A stretch of 64,000 nucleotides of DNA from Ectobacillus funiculus (lineage in GTDB: Bacteria; Bacillota; Bacilli; Bacillales; Bacillaceae_G): NCBI RefSeq assembly GCF_042429435.1, contig NZ_JBHMAF010000034.1. One strand, written 5' to 3'. The notes under the pieces were generated by a model, which did no database searches, was not told the origin of the DNA, and saw only the letters and a program-made list of their open reading frames with translations. Shown piece by piece: positions 16,482 through 25,722 of this stretch. The translations under genes and the position numbers were made by a program. The number at the start of each line of letters is the position of its first letter. Position 1 is the first letter of the stretch.

Positions 16482-17355
16482 ATAATTGAAAGGCAATTCG
16501 ATCCCCAGGCAAGCTTTCTTGGAAGCTTGTTTGCAGCTGCCTTGTAACTCGACCGACAATCCCGTGAGAGATCGCAGTACCATCAAGATGCGTGACCGGG
16601 GTAATTTCCGATGTTGTTCCGGTAATAAAGCATTCATCTGCCTGCAGCACATCCCGTACGCTAAATACTTCCTCCCGTACAGAGATACCAAGCTTTACGG
16701 CGAGGGAGAGGATGTATTGCCGGACGATCCCATTTAAAATCAGGTGATTGGCAGGGTGGGTATAGAGTGTTCCATTTTTGACGATAAAGCAGTTTGAACT
16801 GCTTCCTTCCGTAACAATGCCGCTCCGAACGAGCAGGGCCTCCTGGCAGTTTTTTCGTTCCGCATTGGTTTTTGCCATAACATTGGGAAGCAAATTGAGC
16901 GATTTAATATCGCAGCGAAGCCAACGGATATCCTGCTCTGTACAAGCGTGAATACCACGGAGCATCTCATCAGTTGGGCGTTCCTTTTTCGTGAGGTATG
17001 CATAGAGCGTCGGCTTAGTGTTTGCAGCATATGCGTGGCTGCGGGATTGAACGCCGCGTGTTACCTGTAAATAGACATTGCCATTTCCGGTAAATTCGTT
17101 ATGCTCCACTAGCTCGTATAACCACTTCACAAGCAGTGCTTTTGAAAAATGAGGGATCAGTTCAATTTCCTCCATGGAACGGTATAAGCGTGCTAAATGA
17201 GGCCCTAATAAGTGAAATGTACCTTCATATAATCGGATTACCTCATACACACCATCACCAAACTGCAAACCGCGTTCCTCCATGTCAATAGAAGGCTTTG
17301 CTTGTCTCGTATCTACAAATTGTTCTTCGAATAATACAATTGGTTCGTAGCTCAT
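16480..17355 (-). CDS. dat: D-amino acid aminotransferase
   Basis: The 291-residue protein is a class IV PLP aminotransferase. Features specific to D-alanine transaminase are RGLQFGDGVYEVIRLYEG (about 28-45), the PLP lysine in CDIKSLNLLPNVMAK (about 146), the conserved Glu in TEGSSSNCFIVKNG, and THPANHLILNGIVRQYIL. The family interconverts D-alanine and 2-oxoglutarate with pyruvate and D-glutamate, feeding peptidoglycan D-amino acid pools. The length matches the family. It stands alone, with its own terminator and a possible leader RNA upstream. Confidence 0.92.
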   Translation of the reverse strand: MSYEPIVLFEEQFVDTRQAKPSIDMEERGLQFGDGVYEVIRLYEGTFHLLGPHLARLYRSMEEIELIPHFSKALLVKWLYELVEHNEFTGNGNVYLQVTRGVQSRSHAYAANTKPTLYAYLTKKERPTDEMLRGIHACTEQDIRWLRCDIKSLNLLPNVMAKTNAERKNCQEALLVRSGIVTEGSSSNCFIVKNGTLYTHPANHLILNGIVRQYILSLAVKLGISVREEVFSVRDVLQADECFITGTTSEITPVTHLDGTAISHGIVGRVTRQLQTSFQESLPGDRIAFQL

Positions 17356-17451
17356 ATGTATTTTCTCCCCATTTCTATTTGCGTTAGGATGAAATAAGGC
17401 TCTTTTGAATACAATTAGGCATTTTTTTTAAGAATCCTGCTTATTTGTCAC

Positions 17452-17600
17452 AAAAAAAACAACGTTTCAACGAGAAACGTTGTGCGCCGTGTCGATACAC
17501 CGCCGCATAAAGAGGGTTCATGCTAGGAACATCATCTAGACAGGTTTAGTATAGGCTATAAATATAAAGCTACTGTAAATTGAATGTGAAGCTTTTGTAG
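17452..17600 (-). promoter_or_regulatory. Possible leader or small RNA ending in a terminator, upstream of dat
   Basis: On the minus strand a strong intrinsic terminator (CAACGTTTC at 17460-17468, GAAACGTTG at 17474-17482, then T8) lies 100 bp before dat. It is preceded by a GC-rich stretch with further short pairings (for example GTGT-CGAT-ACAC near 17489-17500). No gene sits upstream on that strand to need the terminator. Either an attenuated leader of dat or a separate small RNA would explain it. No T-box, TPP or other motif I know is recognisable. Confidence 0.35.
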
Positions 17601-17693
17601 GAATGAAGAGGGAAGCGGGTTTTTGCTGCAAGAACAGCAGACATATTTTGTTATAATAGAACAGAAGTCTTTAATAGAGAGGGGACTATACAT

Positions 17694-18596
17694 ATGCAAA
17701 CAGTACAGCTTTCAGAACAGGTATCATTTTCCCGGATTGTGCACGGGATGTGGCGGCTGCGGGAATGGGGGATGGACAAGCAGGAGCTGCTTCGATTGAT
17801 TGAGGAATGTCTGGAGATGGGGATTACCACCTTTGACCATGCAGACATCTATGGCGATTATAGCTGTGAGGCTTTGTTTGGGCAAGCATTACGTGAGAAG
17901 CCAGCTTTGCGTTCGGCGATGCAAATTGTTACAAAATGTGGCATTAAGCTTCGTTCGGCTGCATATCCTGAGCATCTCGTGAATCATTATGATACAAGCA
18001 AAGAGCATATCATCCGAAGTGTGGAAAATTCGCTGCGCCATTTCGGAACAGATTATGTGGACACGCTTTTGATCCACCGTCCGGATCCGTTTATGGACCC
18101 GGCAGAGGTAGCAGAGGCATTTGCTCAGCTCAAGCAGGAGGGAAAGGTGCTTGAATTTGGTGTTTCTAACTTCTTGCCGTCACAAATGGAGATGCTTGCT
18201 TCTTACCTTAGCATGCCGCTTGTAACCAATCAGTTGGAAATTTCGGTTATGCAATTTGAGCATTTTGAAAAAGGGACAATTGAGAAATGCCAGGAGAAGC
18301 GCATTGCACCAATGGCATGGTCACCGCTTGCTGGCGGAAGCATTTTCTCTGCTTCAACAGAACGGGCAACGCGGGTTAAGAACACTTTAGAAGAAATAAA
18401 AGAGGAAATCGGTGCGGACTCCATCGATGAGGTAATGTATGCCTGGCTATTGGCGCATCCGGCAAAGATGATGCCAATCGTAGGATCTGGGAAAATAGAA
18501 CGCGTCCGTACAGCTGCGCAGGCAGTAAAGCTTACACTCAGCCGTCAGCAGTGGTTCCGGATTTATATTAGCTCTCTTGGACATAATGTACCGTAA
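17694..18596 (+). CDS. Aldo/keto reductase (YdhF-like oxidoreductase)
   Basis: The 300-residue AKR-superfamily protein shows the catalytic tetrad positions: Asp and Tyr in TFDHADIYGDY, Lys in IVTKCGI, His in LLIHRPDPF. FGVSNFLPSQM and the C-terminal IVGSGKIERV (NADPH contact) are also typical. E. coli YdhF is the nearest named type I can suggest. The physiological carbonyl substrate is unknown. ATG at 17694 has GAGAGGGGAC upstream, and a TATAAT lies at 17652-17657. Likely monocistronic. Confidence 0.85.
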   Translation: MQTVQLSEQVSFSRIVHGMWRLREWGMDKQELLRLIEECLEMGITTFDHADIYGDYSCEALFGQALREKPALRSAMQIVTKCGIKLRSAAYPEHLVNHYDTSKEHIIRSVENSLRHFGTDYVDTLLIHRPDPFMDPAEVAEAFAQLKQEGKVLEFGVSNFLPSQMEMLASYLSMPLVTNQLEISVMQFEHFEKGTIEKCQEKRIAPMAWSPLAGGSIFSASTERATRVKNTLEEIKEEIGADSIDEVMYAWLLAHPAKMMPIVGSGKIERVRTAAQAVKLTLSRQQWFRIYISSLGHNVP

Positions 18597-18956
18597 TCAA
18601 AAGCGAAGTACATATAGAAAGCCCGCTAGCACGGAGCAATTGGGTCGCAGCTCGTTGATCTGTTTTCACTCGCTCACCTAATCATTTTGGAATGAGCGCT
18701 GGAACTATTACGCTGCATGCCATCCTCAGACGTGAAAGTTGTCTGTGAATTCCAGATTCGGCTGGAGCTTCTTCAACTACTGTATTTTTTTCTTTGACAT
18801 GTATAAACCTAGGTATTTTAGGGGATTCTGTACACTAGAAACTAGCTCCTTTCGTAATGTAGCTCTGATTTGCTTTGGCAAGTTAACCTACGATGTTACG
18901 AATGAGGGGCTAGTTTTATTTTGCTGTAGGAAATTTACTTCTCCTTACATATAAAA
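18597..18956. other. Intergenic region without a supported gene
   Basis: About 360 bp between the aldo/keto reductase and the LtaS terminator. A 71-codon frame (18739-18954) has no ribosome binding site and an atypical composition. I see no promoter, repeat or structured element I can support. Confidence 0.5.
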
Positions 18957-18989
18957 TAAAAAAAGGCGGATGAATCAATCCGCCTTTTT
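18957..18989. terminator. Bidirectional terminator between AKR and ltaS
   Basis: AAAAGGCGGAT-GAATCA-ATCCGCCTTTTT, with an A run on one side and a T run on the other, can stop transcripts from both converging genes. Confidence 0.8.
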
Positions 18990-18991
18990 GC

Positions 18992-20917
18992 TTATTCTTC
19001 TTTTTCTGCTTCTTTAATAGTTGTTTTCACAGTTCCGGTCTTGATCTTATTTCCATCAAAGAATCGAAGCAAGTCACCGGAAATAATTGTATCAGACATG
19101 CGCAATTCATTTTGCGCACGGTCAGTGAGTGCTTTTGCTTCTGCTGCAGGAACTGTTACTACTTCACCAGTGTTGCGGTCGTAGAATGTGTTTTCGAAGT
19201 AGTAATACTTGTCTGTTACGAAGTTACCATCACGGAATACAACAAATGGTTTACGATCTGGCGCAAATAAGTCATGACCAAACTCGATATCATTTGATGT
19301 ATCAACGCCAAGTAAGCTTAAAATCGTAGGCTTTACATCCACTTGACCAGCAGGAGCGGAAATTGTTTTTCCTTCTGTTTGACCTGGAACGTGAATGAAT
19401 AGCGGTGTGCGCTGTAGGTTCACATGGTCAAATGTCGTAATTTCTTCTTTGCCTAGGAATTGTGCCATGGCTTTGTCATGGTTTTCAGAAATACCGTAAT
19501 GGTCGCCGTAGAACACAAGGATTGAGTTGTCATAAAGACCTTCAGCTTTTAATTTTTCAACAAAGTCCTTTAATGCTTCATCCAGATAGCGAGCTGTTAC
19601 AAAATAACGGTCCAAGACACCGTCACCAGAATTAAATGGCTCGATCATTTTCATGTCATCACTGTACGTAAACGGATAGTGGTTCGTTAACGTCAGGAAG
19701 CGAGTATAGAACGGCTGCTTGATTGTTTTTAACATATCAACAGATTGATCAAAGTATTCGATATCTTTTAAACCCCAGCCAATTTTTGTTTCTGGCGTAG
19801 TTTTATAATCTAATTCGTTGAAGTAACGGTCATATCCTAATGCCGGATACATCATGTTACGGTTCCAGAACGTTGCATTATTCGCATGGAATACTGCTGT
19901 ATAGTAGCCTTGCTGACGCAATAATTCTGGTGTTGCTACAAATTCATTATTTGAATGCGTAAAGTATACAGCACCGCGGTCTAATGGATAAAGGGAGTTA
20001 TCAATTAAAAACTCTGCATCGGACGTTTTACCCTGACCTGTTTGGTGGAAGAAGTTTTCAAAATAATAGCTCTCCTTCATAAATTGGTTCAGGAATGGAG
20101 TAACCTCCTGTCCATTTACCTTTGCTCCAAGTAAGAAGGATTGTGTTGATTCAAGAGATACTATAATTACATTCTTTCCTTTTGCACTGCCGAATAATGC
20201 GGGATCCGAATGTACAGCATTTGCTTTCACATAGTTTTCTGTTTCCTGAAGCTTGCTGCCATCAGCGAAAGCCTTTTGTGAGCTTGATCTTGCTTGTAAG
20301 CCTAAATCATATACCTGATGCACATATAATCCTAAGTTTTTGACAAGCATAACACGGTCAAAGGAACGCGTTAGCAATTCGGGACGCTCCATTTCAGCAA
20401 GTCCAAGATTCACTAAGAATACTGCAGCTGTTACAAGAAAGTACAACGCTTTAAATGGACGGCTCAATCGTTCAACACGTACAGAGCTGCGCGCCTTCCT
20501 AGCAATGTATAATAGGAAGAAAATATCTGCAAACATTAATAAAATTTTGTAGTTGAATAATTCCTTTATACTAGAACCAAGGCTTCCGAAGTTGGACGTT
20601 TGCATTAAAACAGGCAGTGTCACAAAGTCATTAAAGAAGCCGTAAAACATTACGTTTCCAATTAAAATCACTGTTAAAAGGAAGTCCATAAAGATTGCCA
20701 TATAGTTGCGCTTATTGCCTGTCAGAAACAGTGATAAGCCAACTAGCAGCAAGGACGATGCAAGCGGACTAATAAACAAAATAAACTCCTGCATCGGCGA
20801 CTCTAACTTTAGATCAAAGCTTACACGAGTGACGATATAGGTTTTGAGCCATATGAACAGAGCAGCTAATAAAGTAAATTTGGCGTTTTGGAATTGTGCT
20901 TTCAGGGATTCCTTCAT
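18992..20917 (-). CDS. ltaS: Lipoteichoic acid synthase (LtaS-type)
   Basis: The 641-residue protein has five N-terminal transmembrane helices (about 10-200) and an extracellular sulfatase-fold domain (about 245-590). Catalytic features are VSLESTQSFLLG (metal Glu), the nucleophilic Thr in GQGKTSDAEF, and FYGDHYGIS (Asp-His metal ligands); substrate-site residues lie around FHANNATFWNR. LtaS polymerises glycerol-phosphate from phosphatidylglycerol onto a glycolipid anchor. Bacilli usually carry several paralogues, so this could be the main enzyme or a YfnI/YqgS-type. The start at 20917 follows AGGGTGAGGG. Transcription ends at the shared terminator. Confidence 0.88.
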   Translation of the reverse strand: MKESLKAQFQNAKFTLLAALFIWLKTYIVTRVSFDLKLESPMQEFILFISPLASSLLLVGLSLFLTGNKRNYMAIFMDFLLTVILIGNVMFYGFFNDFVTLPVLMQTSNFGSLGSSIKELFNYKILLMFADIFFLLYIARKARSSVRVERLSRPFKALYFLVTAAVFLVNLGLAEMERPELLTRSFDRVMLVKNLGLYVHQVYDLGLQARSSSQKAFADGSKLQETENYVKANAVHSDPALFGSAKGKNVIIVSLESTQSFLLGAKVNGQEVTPFLNQFMKESYYFENFFHQTGQGKTSDAEFLIDNSLYPLDRGAVYFTHSNNEFVATPELLRQQGYYTAVFHANNATFWNRNMMYPALGYDRYFNELDYKTTPETKIGWGLKDIEYFDQSVDMLKTIKQPFYTRFLTLTNHYPFTYSDDMKMIEPFNSGDGVLDRYFVTARYLDEALKDFVEKLKAEGLYDNSILVFYGDHYGISENHDKAMAQFLGKEEITTFDHVNLQRTPLFIHVPGQTEGKTISAPAGQVDVKPTILSLLGVDTSNDIEFGHDLFAPDRKPFVVFRDGNFVTDKYYYFENTFYDRNTGEVVTVPAAEAKALTDRAQNELRMSDTIISGDLLRFFDGNKIKTGTVKTTIKEAEKEE

Positions 20918-21309
20918 TCACCCTCACCCTTTCTCTTTCTCACCTTACATAGCCTTTTATACAAAAAGAAAAAAGGAGTTCCGCAAGGGAGTCGCATTGT
21001 GTGTCTTTTCACGGAGGCATAAGCATGCTCAATGTAAAGTGGGCAATTACGTTCCTATTGCGTCGTTCCCGTTTTTTCCTAATTTATATGGGATATGGGA
21101 ATTTTATCAAATGTCATTTTTGTATTATACTATAAACATGGTTGTTTAGAAACTATATAATAGGTTGAAAATTTTTACAAATGATTTACATCAATCACAC
21201 AAAACTTTATCACTACGTTTATATGCTCGTCAACAATTAAATATAACATGCTTATTTAGTTTGGCGCTGAGAAGGAATGTTTACAATTACAGCGGATTGA
21301 TGGGTAATT

Positions 21310-21338
21310 TTGAGGGGAATCATACTGCTCCATATAAT
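21310..21338 (+). promoter_or_regulatory. Sigma-A promoter of the YkvA-like gene
   Basis: TTGAGG (21310-21315), 17-bp spacer, TATAAT (21333-21338), 35 bp before the start codon. The rest of the 456-bp region 20918-21373 shows no supported gene; two frames there have no ribosome binding site. Confidence 0.65.
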
Positions 21339-21373
21339 ATAAAGTATGGGGAACGAGATTGGAGGTTTTTAAG

Positions 21374-21754
21374 ATGGAACAAAAATTTTCTGTAGAAGCA
21401 TTTTGGGATAAGACGAAGGGGGCTGCAAAGAAGGCTGGTCATTTCGTGGTGTATACGGGCTTGCTTTTGTTTTATGTCCTGCAGCGGCCAGATGTTCCAA
21501 AGCGGGTAAAGCTTACAATTGTTGGAGCGTTGGCTTATTTCATCGCACCTGTTGATGCGATTCCAGATATCATGGCCGGTCTTGGGTATACAGATGATCT
21601 AGGTGTTTTGAGCGCGGCGCTGCTGCAATCTGCCGCGTATGTTGATGAGGAAGTGAAGCAAAAGGCGAAGGCTAAGCTTGCGCAATGGTTTGGCTCAGAT
21701 GCCGATACTTCCCAGATTGATCGTAAAATAGAAGAAGCAAGCGAAGAAAAGTAA
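21374..21754 (+). CDS. DUF1232 (YkvA-like) membrane protein
   Basis: The 126-residue protein contains the DUF1232 signature VGALAYFIAPVDAIPDIMAG, followed by LGYTDDLGVLSAAL, preceded by a first hydrophobic segment (HFVVYTGLLLFYVLQ) and followed by a charged tail. Function unknown; YkvA-type proteins are small inner-membrane proteins. The ATG at 21374 has GGAGG nine bases upstream; the TTG of the longer frame sits on that site and is rejected. The next gene follows after 32 bp, so the two are probably co-transcribed from the promoter at 21310. Confidence 0.8.
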   Translation: MEQKFSVEAFWDKTKGAAKKAGHFVVYTGLLLFYVLQRPDVPKRVKLTIVGALAYFIAPVDAIPDIMAGLGYTDDLGVLSAALLQSAAYVDEEVKQKAKAKLAQWFGSDADTSQIDRKIEEASEEK

Positions 21755-21786
21755 GCTTGCCAGTAGATAGGTGAGGGGAAATTTAG

Positions 21787-22275
21787 ATGCCATCAGGACG
21801 AACACATACAAGATTCAATTTATTAAGTCTGCCCGTTGTTATTTGTTTGCTCATATCATACGGGATGACGAGCTGGGGCTTTTTACTATGGTTTGCGGGA
21901 GGATTTGTGTTTGGCACATACTTTTTGACGCCGGATTTAGATACTGTAAGTTCAGCGTATCGAAATTGGGGACCGCTGCGCATCATTTGGCGCCCGTATC
22001 GAGCTGTCATGCCGCACCGATCCTTCCTCACGCATACAATTGTGCTTGGGGATGTGATTCGGCTACTGTATTTATTTGTGATGTTTCTGCCGTTTCTATA
22101 CATATTAAATGTACAAATATTAGACGGTGCACTTCCGGGGCTTGTCCGTGCGCATAAGCCGCTGCTTGGTGCGGCGGTGCTGGGGATTTTCACGACAAGC
22201 GCTCTTCATATTATACTTGATACATTGAATACAAAACGGAAACGGATGTTTCGATCAAAGAAAAGCAGACGATAA
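21787..22275 (+). CDS. DUF2227 putative metal-binding membrane protein
   Basis: The 162-residue protein starts MPSGRTHTRFNLLSLPV, the typical opening of DUF2227 and related YdjM-type proteins, with a conserved His near the N-terminus. TPDLDT and PHRSFLTH supply further Asp/His positions suited to metal binding. Three or four hydrophobic segments span residues 12-45, 80-105 and 118-140. Enzymatic activity is not established. ATG at 21787 follows GGTGAGGGG. It lies 32 bp after the YkvA-like gene. Confidence 0.75.
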   Translation: MPSGRTHTRFNLLSLPVVICLLISYGMTSWGFLLWFAGGFVFGTYFLTPDLDTVSSAYRNWGPLRIIWRPYRAVMPHRSFLTHTIVLGDVIRLLYLFVMFLPFLYILNVQILDGALPGLVRAHKPLLGAAVLGIFTTSALHIILDTLNTKRKRMFRSKKSRR

Positions 22276-22522
22276 GTGGATCCTATTGCAAGGAAAGGCT
22301 GCATTTATAATAATAGGAAGAAGCACCTTGCGTCGGGGAGAACACACGGGAGGCTCTCATAAAGCAGCTACTAAGGCTGCGTGTTTTACATGCGGGCTGT
22401 TTTGCTGCGGAAGCAAGGGCGGGACGTGTCCACTGTCCCCGTTCAGAAAATATATTCAGAAGATGCTTTATTTTTCCACTACTTTCTGTATAATAGGGAT
22501 GTAAATTAAATTTATAAGTGAT

Positions 22523-22616
22523 ACTAGGGGTGCCTCATGTGTGAGGCTGAGAGAGAAGCGCGATGTGCTTCTTAACCCTTTGGACCTGATCTGGTTCGTA
22601 CCAGCGTGGGGAAGTT
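22523..22616 (+). promoter_or_regulatory. TPP riboswitch (THI element)
   Basis: The conserved parts are all present in order: GGGGTGCC, GGCTGAGAG, a variable arm, ACCCTTTGGACCTGATCTGG and TACCAGCGTGGGGAAG. It lies 190 bp before thiC and senses thiamine pyrophosphate. A TATAAT at 22489-22494 places transcription start just upstream; its -35 region is weak. Confidence 0.95.
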
Positions 22617-22650
22617 TTTAGACGTGTTGCATCATGTACATATGCTGCTT

Positions 22651-22690
22651 ACGCCAGGTCCTGTTTTGCTATAAGGATCTGGCGTTTTTT
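22651..22690 (+). terminator. Riboswitch-controlled terminator
   Basis: ACGCCAGGTCCT (22651-22662) pairs with AGGATCTGGCGT (22674-22685) and is followed by TTTTTG. It lies between the TPP aptamer and thiC, the expected place for TPP-dependent premature termination. Confidence 0.85.
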
Positions 22691-22808
22691 GTTTTATACA
22701 TGTTAGCCTGCAGTCTGCCAGTAGCCGACTGTGAGAGCTTTCGTATGCACGTTGCGCTGGCGCGTTTTACTGATGTCCTTGTCACATAAAGAAAAGGGGA
22801 AAGGTATT

Positions 22809-24566
22809 ATGTCGCAAACAGAGTCAATTAAGCAATTGGAGCTAAAAACAAGTCTTCCGGGAAGTGAAAAGGTATTTGTACAGGGATCACGTCCCGATGT
22901 ACAGGTACCGATGCGTGAAATCGCATTAAGCCCAACAAACGAAGTGGAAAATGAGCCGGTTCGGGTCTATGACACAAGCGGCCCATATACAGCATGTGAT
23001 TATGAAGTAAATGTAGAAAAAGGGATTCCAGCGCCGCGCTATGCATGGGTTGTCGAACGCGGAGATGTAGAAGAGTATGACGGCCGGGAAATTAAGCCTG
23101 AGGATAATGGCTACAAGGACATAGACAAAGCGTCTATATTCCCAGGATTAAGCCGGAAGCCGCTTCGTGCGAAGCCAGGCCAGAATGTTACCCAAATGCA
23201 CTATGCTCGAAAAGGGATCATTACGCCTGAAATGGAGTTTGTTGCCATTCGTGAAGGTGTAACGCCTGACTTCGTGAGACAGGAAATTGCTGAGGGACGC
23301 GCGATTCTTCCTGCCAACATCAACCATCCAGAATTGGAGCCAATGATCATTGGCCGTAATTTCCACGTGAAGGTAAATGCCAATATTGGAAACTCTGCGG
23401 TTAGTTCCTCCATTGTGGAAGAGGTTGAAAAGATGACATGGGCAACTCGTTGGGGAGCCGATACGATTATGGACCTTTCCACAGGAAAGAATATTCATAC
23501 AACACGTGAATGGATTATGCGTAATTCACCTGTTCCAGTCGGCACAGTTCCATTGTATCAAGCGCTTGAGAAGGTAAATGGAATTGCGGAAAATCTAACA
23601 TGGGAGATTTACCGTGACACGCTCATCGAGCAGGCGGAGCAGGGTGTAGATTACTTTACAATCCATGCTGGTGTGCTGCTTCGATATATTCCGATGACAG
23701 CAAAGCGTGTAACAGGTATCGTTTCACGAGGCGGCTCGATTATGGCGCAGTGGTGTTTATATCATCATCAGGAAAACTTCTTATATACACATTTTGAAGA
23801 GATTTGCGAGATTATGAAGCAGTACGATATCTCCTTCTCGCTAGGAGATGGACTGCGTCCAGGCTCTATTGCTGATGCAAACGATGAAGCGCAATTTTCT
23901 GAATTACAGACGCTTGGTGAACTAACAACGATTGCTTGGAAGCATGACATCCAGGTTATGATTGAAGGTCCTGGACATGTACCAATGCATTTGATTAAAG
24001 AAAATATTGACAAGGAAATTGAAATCTGTCACGGGGCGCCATTCTATACGCTTGGTCCGTTAACGACGGATATTGCGCCAGGATACGACCACATTACCTC
24101 AGCGATCGGCGCGGCAATGATCGGCTGGTTTGGTACATCTATGCTTTGCTATGTGACGCCGAAGGAGCATCTTGGCTTACCGAATAAAAACGATGTACGC
24201 GAGGGTGTAATTGCCTATAAGATTGCGGCTCATGCAGCGGATCTTGCAAAGGGCCATCCGCGCGCGCAGCAGCGTGATGATGCATTGTCTAAGGCACGCT
24301 TTGAATTCCGTTGGCGCGATCAATTCCATCTAGCGCTTGACCCTGAACGTGCGATGGAGTATCATGATGAAACTCTTCCGGCAGAAGGCGCAAAAACAGC
24401 TCATTTCTGTTCTATGTGTGGACCGAAGTTCTGCAGCATGAGAATTTCGCACGACATCCGTCAATATGCGGAGGAAAAAGGGCTGAATGAAACAAGTGCG
24501 ATAGAAGAAGGTATGAAGGAAAAAGCGCAGGAGTTTAAGGAACAAGGCTCTGAGTTATATAAGTAA
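22809..24566 (+). CDS. thiC: Phosphomethylpyrimidine synthase ThiC
   Basis: The 585-residue radical SAM enzyme converts 5-aminoimidazole ribotide to HMP phosphate, the pyrimidine moiety of thiamine. The C-terminal cluster motif CSMCGPKFCSM (CxxCx4C) binds the [4Fe-4S] cluster. Core motifs GGRGSIM-type RGGSIMAQW, DGLRPGSIADAND and IEGPGHVPMH are present. The ATG at 22809 (MSQTESIKQLE) follows AAGGGGAAAGG; the longer ORF start at 22731 lies in the riboswitch expression platform. It is controlled by the TPP riboswitch. No other thi gene is adjacent. Confidence 0.96.
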   Translation: MSQTESIKQLELKTSLPGSEKVFVQGSRPDVQVPMREIALSPTNEVENEPVRVYDTSGPYTACDYEVNVEKGIPAPRYAWVVERGDVEEYDGREIKPEDNGYKDIDKASIFPGLSRKPLRAKPGQNVTQMHYARKGIITPEMEFVAIREGVTPDFVRQEIAEGRAILPANINHPELEPMIIGRNFHVKVNANIGNSAVSSSIVEEVEKMTWATRWGADTIMDLSTGKNIHTTREWIMRNSPVPVGTVPLYQALEKVNGIAENLTWEIYRDTLIEQAEQGVDYFTIHAGVLLRYIPMTAKRVTGIVSRGGSIMAQWCLYHHQENFLYTHFEEICEIMKQYDISFSLGDGLRPGSIADANDEAQFSELQTLGELTTIAWKHDIQVMIEGPGHVPMHLIKENIDKEIEICHGAPFYTLGPLTTDIAPGYDHITSAIGAAMIGWFGTSMLCYVTPKEHLGLPNKNDVREGVIAYKIAAHAADLAKGHPRAQQRDDALSKARFEFRWRDQFHLALDPERAMEYHDETLPAEGAKTAHFCSMCGPKFCSMRISHDIRQYAEEKGLNETSAIEEGMKEKAQEFKEQGSELYK

Positions 24567-24658
24567 GAAAAGCAATTTCTGTAGTAATCTGTACTTAGCC
24601 GCGGCTGGCGTTGTCTGTCTATTGGCGGGCGGGAATCAGTGATAGCGGCGAGATAGGA

Positions 24659-24697
24659 AAGCTCCTCTGTATTCACAGTGGAGCTTATTCCTTTTTA
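24659..24697. terminator. Terminator between thiC and cydB
   Basis: AAGCTCCTCTGT (24659-24670) and ACAGTGGAGCTT (24675-24686) pair with one mismatch. The plus side is followed by ATTCCTTTTT. The stem reaches into the cydB stop codon, so it may serve both converging genes. Confidence 0.65.
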
Positions 24698-25722
24698 TCG
24701 CCCGCAAAGGTGCGGTCTTTTAAAAATAAATTCCAAAACATAATAAATCCTGGAAGTAAAATGGCGATGCCGACAGCGTACAAAATCAGCAGGGAGTAGA
24801 AGGTTGTCTTTTGGGTAAAGCTCGTATACATCGTAACGTCAGGGAAAATGATGTATGGCAGATGCGCCTTTCCGTAGGCATAGCTTGCAAAGGCGTATTG
24901 CGCAACGACAGAGAGAACCGCAACACGGGGCCAGCCGAGTTCTTTGTACCCCTTGTTGCTCCACCAAAGCGCTGCATACCCAATAACAAACAGACCAAGC
25001 GAGACCGCAAACCAAAGAATCTCGTCCGCTAAATTCGATAGCAGCCAGCGGGCATTGCCTTGGATTGAGACCGAGACGAGCGCAATCACTGCACTCAGGA
25101 GAGTAGCTGGTCCGAGAATGATTGCGTTTATTCTGTATATGCGGTACGCCTTCTCATCGCCGCGTTCACGAGAGAAGTCAGCTAAAAAGAGTGCGGATAA
25201 AAACAATGCAGATGTTAATCCGAACAGCATATAGCTGTACACAGACGGACTGCTTAGCAGCTGCTTATACATAAGCGTTTCCTTTCCGCCGATCATTTGC
25301 ACAAAGGATCCTTCCGTAACTGGCAGGACAGTGATAAGCAGTGCCGGGACGAGCAGCCCTGTGATGCCTGCAATGAAACGCAGCTGCTGTTCACTGCTTG
25401 GAAAGGAATGGGAAAATACCATGAACGAACTGCGCACAGCGATTAAAGCAAGAATTAAGGTAACCGGAACGAACATAGCAGTAGCTAATGAATAAGCTGC
25501 ATTTGGGAAAAAGCCGATAAAGGCAACGACGACAAAGACAAGAAATGTATTCGTCAATTCCCAGGTGGGAGATAAATATCGGTTCGCGATATCGCCAGCA
25601 GTCGAGTTGCGCTTCATATAGATCATCGACCAAAAGCCCGTTCCAAAGTCAATGGAGCCAAGAATACTGTAAGCAAAAACAAGCGCCCATAAAATGAGAA
25701 TCGCAATGCTTTCTTCATGCAT
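24685..25722 (-). CDS. cydB: Cytochrome bd oxidase subunit II
   Basis: The 345-residue protein has about eight transmembrane helices and the CydB opening SIAILILWALVFAYSILGSIDF (shown in two parts: SIAILILWALVFAY and SILGSIDFGTGFW), including the GSIDFGTGFW quinol-oxidase motif. It is the second subunit of the bd-type quinol oxidase that reduces oxygen to water with high affinity. The ATG at 25722 overlaps the cydA stop by 8 bp, so the two are translationally coupled. The longer start would lie inside the GGGGGTAAG ribosome binding site. No cydCD export genes are in the window. Confidence 0.9.
   Translation of the reverse strand: MHEESIAILILWALVFAYSILGSIDFGTGFWSMIYMKRNSTAGDIANRYLSPTWELTNTFLVFVVVAFIGFFPNAAYSLATAMFVPVTLILALIAVRSSFMVFSHSFPSSEQQLRFIAGITGLLVPALLITVLPVTEGSFVQMIGGKETLMYKQLLSSPSVYSYMLFGLTSALFLSALFLADFSRERGDEKAYRIYRINAIILGPATLLSAVIALVSVSIQGNARWLLSNLADEILWFAVSLGLFVIGYAALWWSNKGYKELGWPRVAVLSVVAQYAFASYAYGKAHLPYIIFPDVTMYTSFTQKTTFYSLLILYAVGIAILLPGFIMFWNLFLKDRTFAGDKKE

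Noticed and set aside
17452..17660. T-box or 6S RNA upstream of dat
   Set aside because: The T-box GGTGG-type antiterminator sequence and the long 6S-like central bubble could not be found; only the terminator is certain.
18739..18954. A 71-codon ORF between the aldo/keto reductase and ltaS
   Set aside because: Cys/Phe-rich composition, no ribosome binding site, and no promoter or terminator of its own.
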